Assembly (NCBI GenBank): GCA_965153455.1
Contig: OZ234500.1
Coordinates: 4,154,001-4,218,000 of the forward strand
Origin: Sphagnum compactum
Taxonomy: Eukaryota; Bryophyta; Sphagnopsida; Sphagnales
Reading direction: 5' to 3'
DNA length: 64,000 bases
The notes under the pieces are model-generated. The model did not search any database and was not told where the DNA came from. It was given only the letters and a program-made list of their open reading frames with translations. Below are positions 12,900-23,088 of the stretch, one piece after another. The position numbers and the translations under genes are program-made. Position 1 is the first letter of the stretch; each line of letters begins with the position of its first letter.

Positions 12900-14450
12900 T
12901 TAAACACCTATGACTTCAAATGTGAAGTTTATTATGTGTTTGTGTAAAAACTTTATAAGGATAGTTGTAGGTTTGAACAAATGTGTGTATTTATGACGAG
13001 CTCCCAACTCCTTGAGGGACTCAAATGTGAGTCCAAACAGAAAACAATGGAAGAGTAAGGAGTCGGGGCACGCTCCCTGGCTCGTAGCACTTTGGGGGTA
13101 GAAGGGCGTGCTGGAGCTTCAGGATGGGACTAGGAAGAATGACAAGCACTTAATCACTCACACAGATCTGCACAAAATCAAACAACAAGTTGGTTAGTGC
13201 ATAGTTGGAGCACTTTTGGTGCTAGGACGAGCCATGGGCAAACTCGGACTCACAAGACTCATCATGGCCCGGACTTGGAGGAAGCCACCACCTTCCCCCT
13301 TATAGTATACTTTGTGCCTCTCCACAAGGCCCACATCCAAATGACATTTTGTCCCAGGACTCCCAAGTGGGAGTCCAGAAATTGCCAAAGTTGGGACTCC
13401 CACGACTTTGGGGACCCATAACTTTGTTTGCAGACTTCGGATTGAGATGAAGTCTAAAGCAAAGTTGTAGCCCTTGTCAAGAGCTTTTCAACGGTTTGTC
13501 ACATGCCACCTGCACACAAGGAAATCGGATCGATTCTTGACTTTTAGTGGTCGAGAGTCAAACTGTCAATTCGACTCATGACCCTTCTTTTGGTCATAAC
13601 TTGTGTTTCATATGTCTAAATGGGTCATGCGAGCTCATTTTAGACATCTACGTTTCAATAGTTTTTCAATGATATAAATAACTCTTCAATCCATTGGGTT
13701 TTGACCCCTACAATCGCTCTCTGAACATTCAGGAGTCCACCGGGACTTCAACTCCCAAAGTGGGAGTTCCCTTGGGACTGCGAGGGTCTATTCCTTCACA
13801 CTTTCTTGCACTCCCGGGAACATGCGGCATGACTCCCGGGTTTCCCCCTTGGCCCGCAACCTTGCAACCCCTTGCCTTGGTCGCAAGCCCAAGGCTAGGG
13901 TTGCGACAATTTAAGTTTTGTGGAATCAAACCTTTTCAACAATAGTCTCCATTTCCTTTTCGATCCACCCATCCCCCATTCCATTCGCACTCTATAACCA
14001 AAATGCATTTTGTTATAAGCATTAATAGCATCTTGGTTAACATTAAAGCCTACCTTGCACGTCCCAATCATTTTCATGATGAACATCTCCTTACCTAGGC
14101 AACCAAGGTCTTTTACAAATACTCAAAGTACTTATCATCATGCACAAAAAAACTAACCTTAATTCCTATGTAATTCAATCGACACAAAATAGTAACATCA
14201 TCTTAAGAATATGGATACCAAATTTTAGGTAAATGAATAAGTCTTGATAATCAACAACCACGGTGTTGTTCATCAAGTAAATATTATGCCCATTGAACTT
14301 GATGATGATGGTGGGTTGCATCGTTATAGGGTTTGTGGATTTTGATGAGCATGTCATCAATAAACCCAATGCAACCATGGAATTTTAAATATATAGTGGC
14401 ACACAACATAATCCACTCATATTTCATCCCTAATTGCATCATTGATGCAA
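12900..14450 (-). pseudogene. PIF/Harbinger-type transposase remnant, split by a solo LTR
   Basis: On the minus strand, 14450-13914 has conceptual peptides of a HARBI1-like nuclease (DDE_Tnp_4). GCIGFIDDMLIKIHKP carries the first catalytic Asp. MNNTVVVDYQDLFIYL carries the second, and GYRVRMEWGMGG then KRKWRLLLKRFDSTK lies in the C-terminal part with the expected Glu. The frame stops making sense at 13913, where the solo LTR begins. It resumes on the other side (12993-12900) as YTHLFKPTTILIKFL followed by a NFTFEVIG-like end, which fits the same family. At least one frameshift separates the 14175-14378 and 13895-14086 pieces. The N-terminal part is not identifiable. In life such a transposase acts with a Myb-like partner on 3-bp TTA/TAA targets; none was found here. 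Confidence 0.7.
12994..13908. mobile_element. Solo LTR, 915 bp, TSD ATTTA
   Basis: It starts TGACGAGC and ends GCGACA, so it has TG...CA termini. It is flanked by ATTTA at 12989-12993 and 13909-13913. It shares its full length with 23089-23999, with the same landmarks in order: a CACGCTCCCT-like block, GATGGGACTAG, CCACATCCAAATGACA, paired CCCAAAGTGGGAGT motifs and a GGTTGCGACAA-like end. No internal retroelement sequence adjoins it. The open frames inside it are not conserved between the two copies and I regard them as chance. It interrupts the Harbinger transposase frame. Confidence 0.8.
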
Positions 14451-14629
14451 TATACAAGATGCAATGAAAATGGCATTATCACAATTTGCATTTTTCAACT
14501 AGTTCAATAAAAATGCATCATACATGCAAACATTATTATGTTTCATGTATAAAAGGAATTACAAAAAATGTTGTTCAAGGGTCAATTTTGAAGGATGAGT
14601 TATTGAAATGTGGTGACCACTTATAAAAT

Positions 14630-15655
14630 CCACTCTTAAATTAAAACCTTAAACCCAAACCCTTAAAATTAAACCCTAATCATAGCCCCCAAAGGAAATT
14701 TTTAAATTCAAACCTTAAAATTAATACTCCAATATTTTCAACCTAAAATTAAAACCTTAATTTTAACCTTAAAATTAAAATTTTACTCCAAAACCAAAAC
14801 CCTAATCCCTAAAACTAAAACCTTAATCCAAACTCCCAAAAGGAAAATTTCAATCCAAAACCTTAAAATTAAACTTTAATCCAAACCTTAAACTTAACCC
14901 TTAAACTAAAATTGTATCCAAATTGAAAACCTTAATTTTAAACATAAACAAAAATCCTAATCTCAACCTTAAAACTTAAACCTTACTTTCAACCTCAAAA
15001 TTAAAACCCTAATTTTAACTTTAAACTAAAACTTTAATCTAAATTTTTAAATTGAAACCTTAATTTATGTCAACCCTAAATTAAAATCCTAATTTTAACC
15101 TTAAAATTAAAACCCTAATTTTACCTTTAAACTAAAACCCTAATCTAAATTTTTAAATTAAAACTTTAATATATGTCAACCTTAAATTAAAATCCTAATC
15201 TCAACCTTAAAATTAAAACCCTAATTTTAACTTTAAACTAAAACCATAATCTTAATTTTTTAATTAAAATTTCAATATATGTCAACCTTAAATTAAAATC
15301 CTAATCTCAACCTTAAAATTAAAACCTTAATTTTACTTTTAAACTAAAAATCCCTAATCTAAAATTTTAAATTAAAACCTTAATATATTTCAACCCTAAA
15401 TTAAAATCCTAATCTCAACCTTAAAATTAAAACCCTAATTTTAACTTTAAACTAAAACCCTAATCTAAAATTTTAAATTAAAACCTTAATATATGTCAAC
15501 CCTAAATTAAAATCATAATTTCAACCTTAACATTAAAACCCTAATTTTAACTTTAAACTGAAACCCTAATCTAAATTTTTAAATTAAATTCTTAATATAT
15601 GTCAACCCTAAATTAAAATCCTAATCCCAACCTTAAAATTAAAACCATATTTTCA
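14630..15655. repeat. Tandem array of about 106-bp units made of CCCTAAT-like motifs
   Basis: The landmark ATGTCAACC (one copy ATTTCAACC) falls at about 15067, 15173, 15279, 15387, 15493 and 15599, a period of 106-108 bp. Each unit consists of AAAACCCTAATTTT, AAATTAAAAC and AATCCTAATC blocks, so it looks derived from telomere-like CCCTAAA repeats. The stretch 14630-15000 is an irregular version of the same motifs. No gene is present. Confidence 0.85.
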
Positions 15656-16230
15656 AGAAAAATGAGTTGGCAACAACAATTAAAATTACAAAAACATATT
15701 GTCTTTGTCTATCCATGTCTACAAACATCTCACATATCATCTCATTATCATTCGAGGATAAAGAACTAGAACTATTTATGTAAAGCTAGACCCATGGCTT
15801 AAAGATGAAGCCATGATTTCCAAGTGAAAAAACCCCTTCACAAGTGAAAAATGAAGAAAAATAAAAATAAAATGGAAGGTGATCCCACTTATATAGGTCC
15901 CCCATTGATAAGACAAAATTTATGGGTTTAAAGCAAAGGTTATGGATTTTTTTTTTGGCAAGGTTGAAGAGTAAAATTTTGGATTCATGTGCTTTTGATT
16001 TTGGTTTAAGAGTGAGGATGGGGATTATGATTTGGACTAAGATTTTGGTAGCCCCAATATACACCTAAATAGGCCCTATGTAACACCGTAAGCAACCCTT
16101 CACTTTAATAACATTGTAAATAATAACTAAGTATGCTTTAACTTTAGGAAAAACCAATACTTTGTTTCTATTTCTAAATTGTTCGATTGACAAAATGAAA
16201 TATTTATAATTCTTTATGACTCATGCTTTT
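15656..16230. other. AT-rich spacer, no gene recognised
   Basis: A 92-codon minus-strand frame at 15786-16064 starts without a good context, is Lys/Phe/Ile-rich and matches nothing I know. I see no other structure. Confidence 0.4.
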
Positions 16231-16491
16231 ATATAGTCTTTAGTAAGTATCCCCCTAGGTAGCTCTTAAATAACCCCCTATGTAACCCCATAAGTAGCCC
16301 CCTAAATGTCCCCTAATTTAGGTAGTCCTTAGGTAGGCCCTAAATAACCCCCTAGGTAGCTTTAAAAAAACCCCAAAATAGCCTTAGGTAACCCTAATAT
16401 AGTTCGTTAAATAGTCCCTAGGTAATCCGTAACTTAGGAAATCCCTATTTAATCCCTAAGAAGCCCTTAACTTCAGAAGTCCTTAAGTAGT
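16231..16491. repeat. Degenerate CCCTAGGTAGCCC tandem repeat, left of the gypsy element
   Basis: Irregular repeats of CCCCTAGGTAG, CCTTAGGTA and AACCCCCTA run up to the gypsy insertion and resume as TTTCTAGGTAACCCTTAACTT after 22258. The retrotransposon therefore landed in this array. Confidence 0.65.
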
Positions 16492-16758
16492 TGTTATGGA
16501 CCGACTACAAACAAGTGGAGAATTACAAGACAAGACAAGCTTTATTGATCCATCAACTGGTGTTGATCTGCTAAAGGGTTGTTCCCCAGACTATCTCCTT
16601 TTATAACCCTGAGCCATACTAGTCCCAAAATATCCTAGGCCATGATATTGCCAAAAGTATCCCAAAATATCCTAGGCCATGATATTGCCAAAAGTATCCC
16701 AAAATATCCTAGGACATGACATTGCCAAAAGTATCCCAAAATATCCTAGGCCATGACA
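16492..16758 (-). repeat. 3' LTR of the chromovirus (267 bp)
   Basis: On the plus strand it runs TGTTATGGACC...CCATGACA, and it is identical to the other LTR except for one base. Its element-proximal half holds about 3.7 tandem copies of a 37-bp unit containing AAAGTATCCCAAAATATCC and TAGGCCATGATATTG. Confidence 0.95.
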
Positions 16759-19700
16759 TTATCCTCTCCTCAAGCGACATCTTCTAGATGGAGCCGGTTT
16801 GTTAGGATATCGTTGGTGAAACTGATTAACTAAGTCTTGGGCATGAACTAGGTTTCTAGCAGGCTCCCGAGTAGCTTCAGAAGGAGGATAACCTCGCCAA
16901 AAGACAAGGTACAGGAGCTTTCCACGAATCTTCTTGGAGTCCAAGACCTCCTGAACTTCAAACTCTTCTTGGCCTTCAATTTCGACTGGAGCTGGGGGTT
17001 CTTGATGACGTTCTGGGATCGGGTTTTCATGATAGGGCTCAAGCAGGGAGACATGGAAAACATTGTGGATTTTGAACTGGGGTGGAAGCTCCAACTGACA
17101 AGCCACTAGACCAACCAATTTGGCGATTTTGAAAGGTCCGAGGCGCTTGTAATCCAACTTGGCACATGGGCGAGTGGTAGCAATGTTCTTTCTGAGAAGC
17201 CAGACCTTGTCTCCAACCTTGAAGTTTGGATGGTCCTTGCGTCGGCGGTCTGCTTGCTTCTTTTGCCACTCCTGTGTTAGCTTGAGTTCTGCCATAAGGT
17301 TCTGTTGAACCTGTCCAAGCCTCGTGGCCCTTTCTTCAGCCGAGGGGTTTACGGAGTCTCCAGGAATTTCAAGGCTGAACCTGGGATGAAAACCGTAATT
17401 GGCAAAGAATGGATTGATCCCGGTCGATGCATGTGTTGTGTTATTATAAGCAAACTCTGCTTGAGATAGTAGGTCCAGCCAGTCGTCCTGTTGGTAGTTC
17501 ACAGTGCAGCGAAGGTATTGCTCGAGTGTCTGGTTTGTCCGTTCGGTTTGTCCATCTGTCTCAGGGTGGAAAGCTGAAGATAGCCGAATGTCAACTCCAA
17601 GAAGCTCGAATAGACGATGCCAGAACTTGGATGCAAACTGAGGACCTCTGTCGGACACAATTTCCTCGGGGAGTCCATGCAGTCGGACGATCCCGTCCAG
17701 AATTAACTGAGCTGTCTCTTCTGCCGTGATTGACTTGGAACAAGGGGTGAAATGGGCCATTTTGGTGAGTCGATCGACCACAACCAGTATTGAATTCTTG
17801 GTTCTGACAGTAGGGAGGTCCGTGATGAAGTCCATTGCAATAGATCCCCAAGGTCGGCTAGGAATCGACAGAGGCTGTAGGAGTCCAAACGGGCGATGCC
17901 TGGGAGCCTTGGATCGAGCACATGTATCACAAGACTTGACATACTCCCGTAGCATCTTGTTCATTTTGGGCCACCAGTAAGTCCTTGACACTAGTTCGTG
18001 AGTCCGTGCCATTCCAAAGTGACCTGCCAGGGTGTTGTCGTGGCATTCCCTCAGGATTTTTAGGCGTATAAGTCCTTCGGGTACATAAATCAGGTTATTT
18101 CGAAGGAGAAGTCCGTCTTGCTGCTCAAATTGATCCAAGTCATCACGATTTGGGTTCCTTGGTAGTTCCTGAAGTTCCTTCGTGATGTTGGTAGCCCAGG
18201 TGTCTTCCTCAGTTGCTATCTTGATGTCCCTGACAAGGTATGAGTCTGGGAGGGTGCTGATTGTTGCTGCAACTCGAAATTGCTTGGGGTTGAGTAAAGT
18301 CTGGTTCTGCTGGCCGTAGGCCTCATCCCCCGCTCGAAGTTCATATTCTGAACGACGAGATAGCGCGTCAGCTTTCCCTTGCTGGGTGCCGGGTTGATAC
18401 TGAATCTCAAAGTCGAAATCAGCTAGGAAGATAGACCAGCGTGCCTGGCGACGATTTAAGGTCCGAGTAGTTGTGAAATAAAGGAGATTCTTGTGATCTG
18501 TCAGAACTTGGACTCGATGTTGAGCTCCGGCAAGATACGGTCTCCACTGCTCGAATGCCGTGATGATTGCCAGGAGTTCCTTATCGTAGACCTAGTAGTT
18601 GATTTCGGCACTGGTTAACTTCCGTGAATAGAAAGCAACTGGATGCAGCAACCCATCTATTCCAAATTGAGATAGAATAGCTCCCAAGGCAAAATCTGAA
18701 GCGTCCGTTTCCACAATGAATGGCTTGGCAGGATCGGGATGTATCAGGATGGGTGCAGAGGTGAATGCCATCTTGAGAGTATCAAAAGCAGCCTGGGCCG
18801 TTGGATTCCACGAGAAGGGCTTGTCTTTGCAAGTCAGGGTTATTAACGGTGTTGTGATCTTGGAGTAGCCTTTGATAAACCGACGATAGAAGTTGGCAAA
18901 CCCTAGGAAGCGTTGAACGTCCTTGACCGAGGATGGAGTAGCCCAACACTAGATGGTCTCGACCTTTGACTTGTCCATGAAAATGCCATCTGGAGAGATC
19001 ACGTAGCCGAGGAACGCCACTGAAGATTTGTCGAATTCACATTTTTCCAACTTGGCGTATAAGCCATGCCCCCGCAGCGTCGCAAGCACCAATCGTACAT
19101 GTTTGTCGTGGGTTTCCTGGTCCTTGGAAAAGATTAAAATGTCATCCAAATATACCACGACAAATTCGTCCATGTAATCCCGGAAGATATCATTCATTAG
19201 ATGCTGAAAGACTGCGGGTGCATTGGTGAGGCCGAAGGGCATGACCGTGTATTCGAAGTGGCCATAGCGTGTGCGGAAAGCTGTCTTCCATTCATCACCA
19301 GGGCGAATCCTAAGTAAGTTGTAGGCTCCACGGAGGTCAAGCTTGGTGAAGATCTTCCCGGTACGTAGTCGATCTAGGAGACCTGAAATCAAGGGCAAAG
19401 GATATCGATTCTTTTTGGTTATCTTGTTGAGTCCACGATAATCCACACAAAGTCGAAGGGAGCCATCCTTCTTCTTGACAAACAAAATTGGGGCGCCGGC
19501 TGGAGACTTGGAATGCTGAATGAACCCCTTGGCAAGATTTTCAGTAAGGTAATCACGCAGGGCTTGGAGTTCCGGTTCCGATAGGCCATAGATAGGACCA
19601 AAGGGTGGTGAGTGTCCTTCTTCTAGATCAATCGGGCAGTCATATGGACTATGGGCGGGGAGCTGATCAGCATTAATCTTTTAAAAAACATCAACAAAGT

Positions 19701-20613
19701 CCTTGTACTTCTTGGGAAGTTTGACAGGTGTTGGTTCCGATTGGGGGTTTGTGGTGTTGGCTGGGTTGACATGGATGGCGAAGACTTGAAGATTCTTAGC
19801 AGCCCGATAGAAAGGGACAGCTCTATCAACGAAGATCTGGACAGGGTTGGTTTTCTGGGCAGAATTCTTGACAAGATTCTTGACAGGACAAGGTTTCGTT
19901 CTGACCAATCGGGGGTTCTTGACTGCAGGATTTGACATAACAGACTTGATAAAACTGGAATTGGTTCCGACCCTCTTTGGGTTCTCGACCACAGGGTTCT
20001 TGGCAGGACTGGACAAAGTGTTTTTCTGAGCGTGGGGTTCTTGAGAGGTGCATCGTTGTGCGCTGAAGGTGAGGGTTCTAGATCGCCAATCAATGATAGG
20101 GTTGTGTGCTTCTAGCCGAGGCAGACCAAGGATGATGGGATGGTGAGGGGTGGAAATGATGTTGAGAACAATCTTCTCCGTGTGCTTGCCGATACAGAGT
20201 TCTAGAGGGGTTGTCTCGTGTGTGATTGCACCAGAAGCAATGGTTCTCCCATCAATAACCTCTACCGGAACAGGGGTTGACTTCTTGACCACAGGGATGT
20301 TGTGTTGGACGACAAATGTTTGGTCGATGAAAGAAGAGGTGGCGCCGGAGTCCACCAAAGCTGACACTTGTGGTATGTCTTCTGGAATACGAATGATGTC
20401 CACATACTGAGTGAAACTGGGACTGGGACCAACAGCGGAACAGGAGCCTTTGCAAAGGTGGTGTTGGGTGAGATCCAGTCGCACGGCTCCTACTGTGACT
20501 GGATGTTCTTGTTTTCCAACTCCTGGGGAGTTTCCACAGCTTGTACCTGAAGTTTGACAAGCTTTTGAGGGCATTGACGAGCTATATGCCCTGGGTTGCC
20601 ACAGTAAAGACAT
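16759..20613 (-). pseudogene. pol: Chromovirus pol: PR-RT-RNase H-integrase-chromodomain, three nonsense codons
   Basis: One frame covers the whole region. Protease: ALVDSGATSSFID, catalytic Asp at 20350-20352. Reverse transcriptase: YLDD at 19141-19152 with normal [10 protein letters not shown] and [11 protein letters not shown] motifs. RNase [12 protein letters not shown] near 18690. Integrase: HHCC zinc finger (H..H..C-x2-C) near 17920-18045, and DD(35)E with the first Asp at 17830-17832, then SDRGPQF and DGQTER. Chromodomain: 16797-16968. The frame is broken by TAA at 19681-19683, TAG at 18949-18951 and TAG at 18592-18594, all between otherwise conserved residues, so they are point mutations rather than frameshifts. 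Pol lies in the -1 frame relative to gag, overlapping it by 124 bp. The terminal TAA (16759-16761) abuts the LTR. The product would copy and integrate the element's RNA; this copy cannot make it full length. Confidence 0.9.
16797..16968 (-). other. Chromodomain at the integrase C-terminus
   Basis: The segment runs EEFEVQEVLDSK...LLYLVFWRGYPPSEATREP...ARNL, ending near FHQRYP. It matches the chromodomain plan of three strands and a helix. The family's usual SEATWEP has Arg in place of Trp at 16867-16869 (CGG), and the first cage residue is Phe. In known chromoviruses this domain directs integration toward methylated-histone chromatin. Confidence 0.85.
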
Positions 20614-21464
20614 AGATTGTTTGTCCTTCGGCGAAGTTTCTCGGCTGCTGTCAAAGATTTAAACTTAGCTGTGTCGATCTGCATCGGAGCAGGTCCAAAA
20701 GAGGCAGGTCGGGCAACTAGTGTTGTTTGGGGAACTAAGGGGAGCGTAATAGGCCGACTGTTCCAAAGCTGGGCGTTAGAGGTGACTTTCTTTTCCTGGC
20801 GACGTTCGAACAGACGATTATCGCACCGAATTGCCTGGGTGATGGCTTCACTGAAGGAAGAAGGGTCTGCGAGTGTCAACAAAAGATCTTGAACATCATC
20901 ACGAAGCCCACAGCGAAACTGATCAATCAAGGCAGCTTCTCCCCAATTGACGTCACAGGCAAGCTGCCTGAATTCTGAAGCGTAGACGATGGCCGAACGT
21001 GTCCCTTGCTGGAGGCGACGCAGCTTGTTGGCTGAAGTCTTGGCCTTATCATTGTCCCCAAATACTGCTTCAAATTTCGCCATAAAGGCGTTGAAATCTT
21101 GTAGAAGAGGGGATGATGTTTCCAGGATGGGAGCAAACCATGTTGCAGCTGTCCCAGTGAGTAGGGTTCCAACGAATCCTACACGAGTGGTGTCATCAAA
21201 ATAACGACGGGGGTGTAGTTGCATGATCAGGCGTACCTGGCTGACAAAGCCTCGAAATTTGAGGCGCGTTCCATCAAACTTTTCTGGCAGACTGATCTTG
21301 GGTTCTTGGGCGGCCATTGCAAGAGCAGGAAGTACTGGGGCAGGAGGTGGTGGCTGATTCTGTAGGCGGGTCACCGAGTCTCTAAGCACGGCATTTTCTT
21401 GTTGAAGGTGTTGAAGGGCGGCGAGGATTTGAGTGAGATCGATGTTGGATTCTGAGTTGTCCAT
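20490..21464 (-). CDS. gag: Chromovirus gag polyprotein
   Basis: Intact frame of about 324 codons from the ATG at 21464 (MDNSESNIDL), which I prefer because the frame upstream has only GTG. Order: an N-terminal Leu/Gln-rich helix (QILAALQHLQQENAVLRD); a proline-rich linker; a retrotransposon gag domain with KISLPEKFDG, TGTAATWFAPIL and LRRLQQGTRS; and a CCHC zinc knuckle CLYCGNPGHIARQC (20571-20612). It forms the particle and binds element RNA. The frame ends at 20490 inside pol, so a fused product would need a -1 shift in 20490-20613; no textbook slippery heptamer is visible there. The LFRxxL-like segments of common plant gypsy gags are absent; the sequence is closer to the fungal/animal-type chromovirus gag. 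Confidence 0.9.
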   Translation of the reverse strand: MDNSESNIDLTQILAALQHLQQENAVLRDSVTRLQNQPPPPAPVLPALAMAAQEPKISLPEKFDGTRLKFRGFVSQVRLIMQLHPRRYFDDTTRVGFVGTLLTGTAATWFAPILETSSPLLQDFNAFMAKFEAVFGDNDKAKTSANKLRRLQQGTRSAIVYASEFRQLACDVNWGEAALIDQFRCGLRDDVQDLLLTLADPSSFSEAITQAIRCDNRLFERRQEKKVTSNAQLWNSRPITLPLVPQTTLVARPASFGPAPMQIDTAKFKSLTAAEKLRRRTNNLCLYCGNPGHIARQCPQKLVKLQVQAVETPQELENKNIQSQ

Positions 21465-21503
21465 GGTGGTAGTTCTCACACTTTTGCGCTTTCAATCTTC
21501 AAA

Positions 21504-21845
21504 CTTGAAACTTCAGATGCTTGGATCTCTCTCAATACAAGTCCAAATGACATGAAATTTCTCTCACACATATATTCCTATATGATCTATAAGATCACAA
21601 AGTTACATACCGAAAAAAACTTAAACAAAGGAGATATGACCAAAAAACCAGATCTGCACTTGAAACTTCAAATGCTTGGATCTCTCTCAATACAAATCCA
21701 AATGACATGAAATTTCTCTCACACATATATTCCTATATGATCTATAAGATCACAAAGTTACAGACCCAAAAAAGCTTACACAAAGGAGATATGACCAAAA
21801 AACCAGATCTGCACTTGAAACTTCAGATGCTTGGATCTCTCTCAA
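21504..21845 (-). repeat. 155-bp direct repeats in the chromovirus leader
   Basis: CTTGAAACTTCAGATGCTTG starts at 21504, 21659 (one base changed) and 21814, giving two full 155-bp copies and a partial third. They lie between the 5' LTR and gag and have no coding capacity. They could hold packaging or regulatory signals; this is inference. Confidence 0.85.
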
Positions 21846-21986
21846 AACATATCCTTTTCTTTTGAAACTTTGAGAGTAGAAGCGTCCTATAGTCTTCTAT
21901 AACCTTTCCAAGTTTCACTCCAATATACCTCTAGCTACTTACTGAAACAACAAAACAAACAAACAAGAAGAAGGAGTAGATCAAAC

Positions 21987-22253
21987 TGTTATGGACCGAC
22001 TACAAACAAGTGGAGAATTACAAGACAAGACAAGCTTTATTGATCCATCAACTGGTGTTGATCTGCTAAAGGGTTGTTCCCCAGACTATCTCCTTTTATA
22101 ACCCTGAGCCATACTAGTCCCAAAATATCCTAGGCCATGATATTGCCAAAAGTATCCCAAAATATCCTAGGCCATGATATTGTCAAAAGTATCCCAAAAT
22201 ATCCTAGGACATGACATTGCCAAAAGTATCCCAAAATATCCTAGGCCATGACA
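21987..22253 (-). repeat. 5' LTR of the chromovirus (267 bp)
   Basis: Same 267 bp as 16492-16758, with a single C/T difference inside a 37-bp subrepeat. It would hold the promoter. The base composition is AT-rich with TTTTATAACCC/GGGTTATAAAAGG around 22094-22108. The reverse complement of that segment contains TATAAAAGG, a plausible TATA box for transcription on the minus strand. Confidence 0.9.
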
Positions 22254-23088
22254 GTAGTTTCTAGGTAACCCTTAACTTGGGAAGCCCATAAGTAACCAGG
22301 AACTTAAAAAGTAAGGTTTTATATTTTTTGTAGTTTGGTGTTATCTCTTGTGTTGAGTTGTTTTGTATTTCGTCTTGTTGTATTTTGTTTTGACTCATTG
22401 TTTGTGTTGATGTGTTATATGCACAATTGTGTTTTGTTGTCTCTTGTTGTGTTTTGCATTTGTGTGTTACTTATGTTGATGTATTTTACACTTATGTTGT
22501 TGTATTTTTTGTTTATGCATTTGTGTTGTGTGCATGCACTGTGCATTAGTAGGACCATGAAATGCAAATCATTGGAATCAATAGCAAGGTCCACAACCAA
22601 GGCGAAACTCCCATTGTTGTAGTAATTTTCCAATAGTAGAAACTCGATGAATGTAAAACCCTTGTTGTTAATGTGTGATTTAATGTTGTTGCCTTTTGAT
22701 GGTGATGGTCCATTAAACTAATTAGGGTCAATTCATCCAAAGTCACATTCTCTTGCATTTGATGTCATTTCTTCAATCATTTTCTCTTAATCGGTTTTTT
22801 CACATTTCTTTTTTTCCCAAGTTACCTTTTCATGCAACTATTATTGGTTTGCATTCTAACGTAACCCCTTTGTTTCCACCATATACCCAACTTAATTCAA
22901 GTGGTAAGTTACATGTTGATTCATCCACATCATTATAAAAAGTCATAGATTTGCTTGATTTGCTTGATACAAAATAAGATCATGATGTGGTGCCTTGTTC
23001 TTGATTGAAAAACAAAAGAAGTTGTATGATTACATATGTAAGTTTTAGCTTGAGTGGGTTACAAAGCTTCCATTGTGTTGAGAGGGTT
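22254..23088. other. CCTAGGTAA array remnant and TTGTG-rich spacer, no gene
   Basis: 22254-22310 continues the CCTAGGTAACCC array seen left of the gypsy element. 22320-22560 is a low-complexity TTGTG/TTTTG-rich tract whose open frames are artefacts of composition. Nothing recognisable follows up to the solo LTR. Confidence 0.5.

Larger units (their letters stand above)
16492..22253 (-). mobile_element. Complete Ty3/gypsy chromovirus retrotransposon, TSD GTAGT
   Basis: Two 267-bp LTRs flank 5.2 kb encoding gag, protease, reverse transcriptase, RNase H, integrase and a C-terminal chromodomain in the gypsy order. GTAGT at 16487-16491 and 22254-22258 is the 5-bp target duplication. The LTRs differ at one position (C/T in the second 37-bp subrepeat), so the insertion is recent. 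The element is nevertheless defective: pol carries three in-frame stops. A polypurine tract, GAGGAGAGGATAA, adjoins the 3' LTR and contains the pol stop codon. The usual tRNA-type primer site (TGG directly inside the 5' LTR) is missing. Integrase and gag look more like fungal and lower-plant chromoviruses (Tcn1/Maggy-like) than CRM, Tekay, Reina or Galadriel; that placement is from memory and needs a tree. Confidence 0.95.

Noticed and set aside
13197-13945. Several 66-83-codon frames on both strands
   Set aside because: They lie inside a solo LTR and are not conserved in the second copy at 23089-23999.
17427-21204. Numerous plus-strand and out-of-frame ORFs of 60-102 codons
   Set aside because: They are shadows of the minus-strand gag-pol coding sequence.
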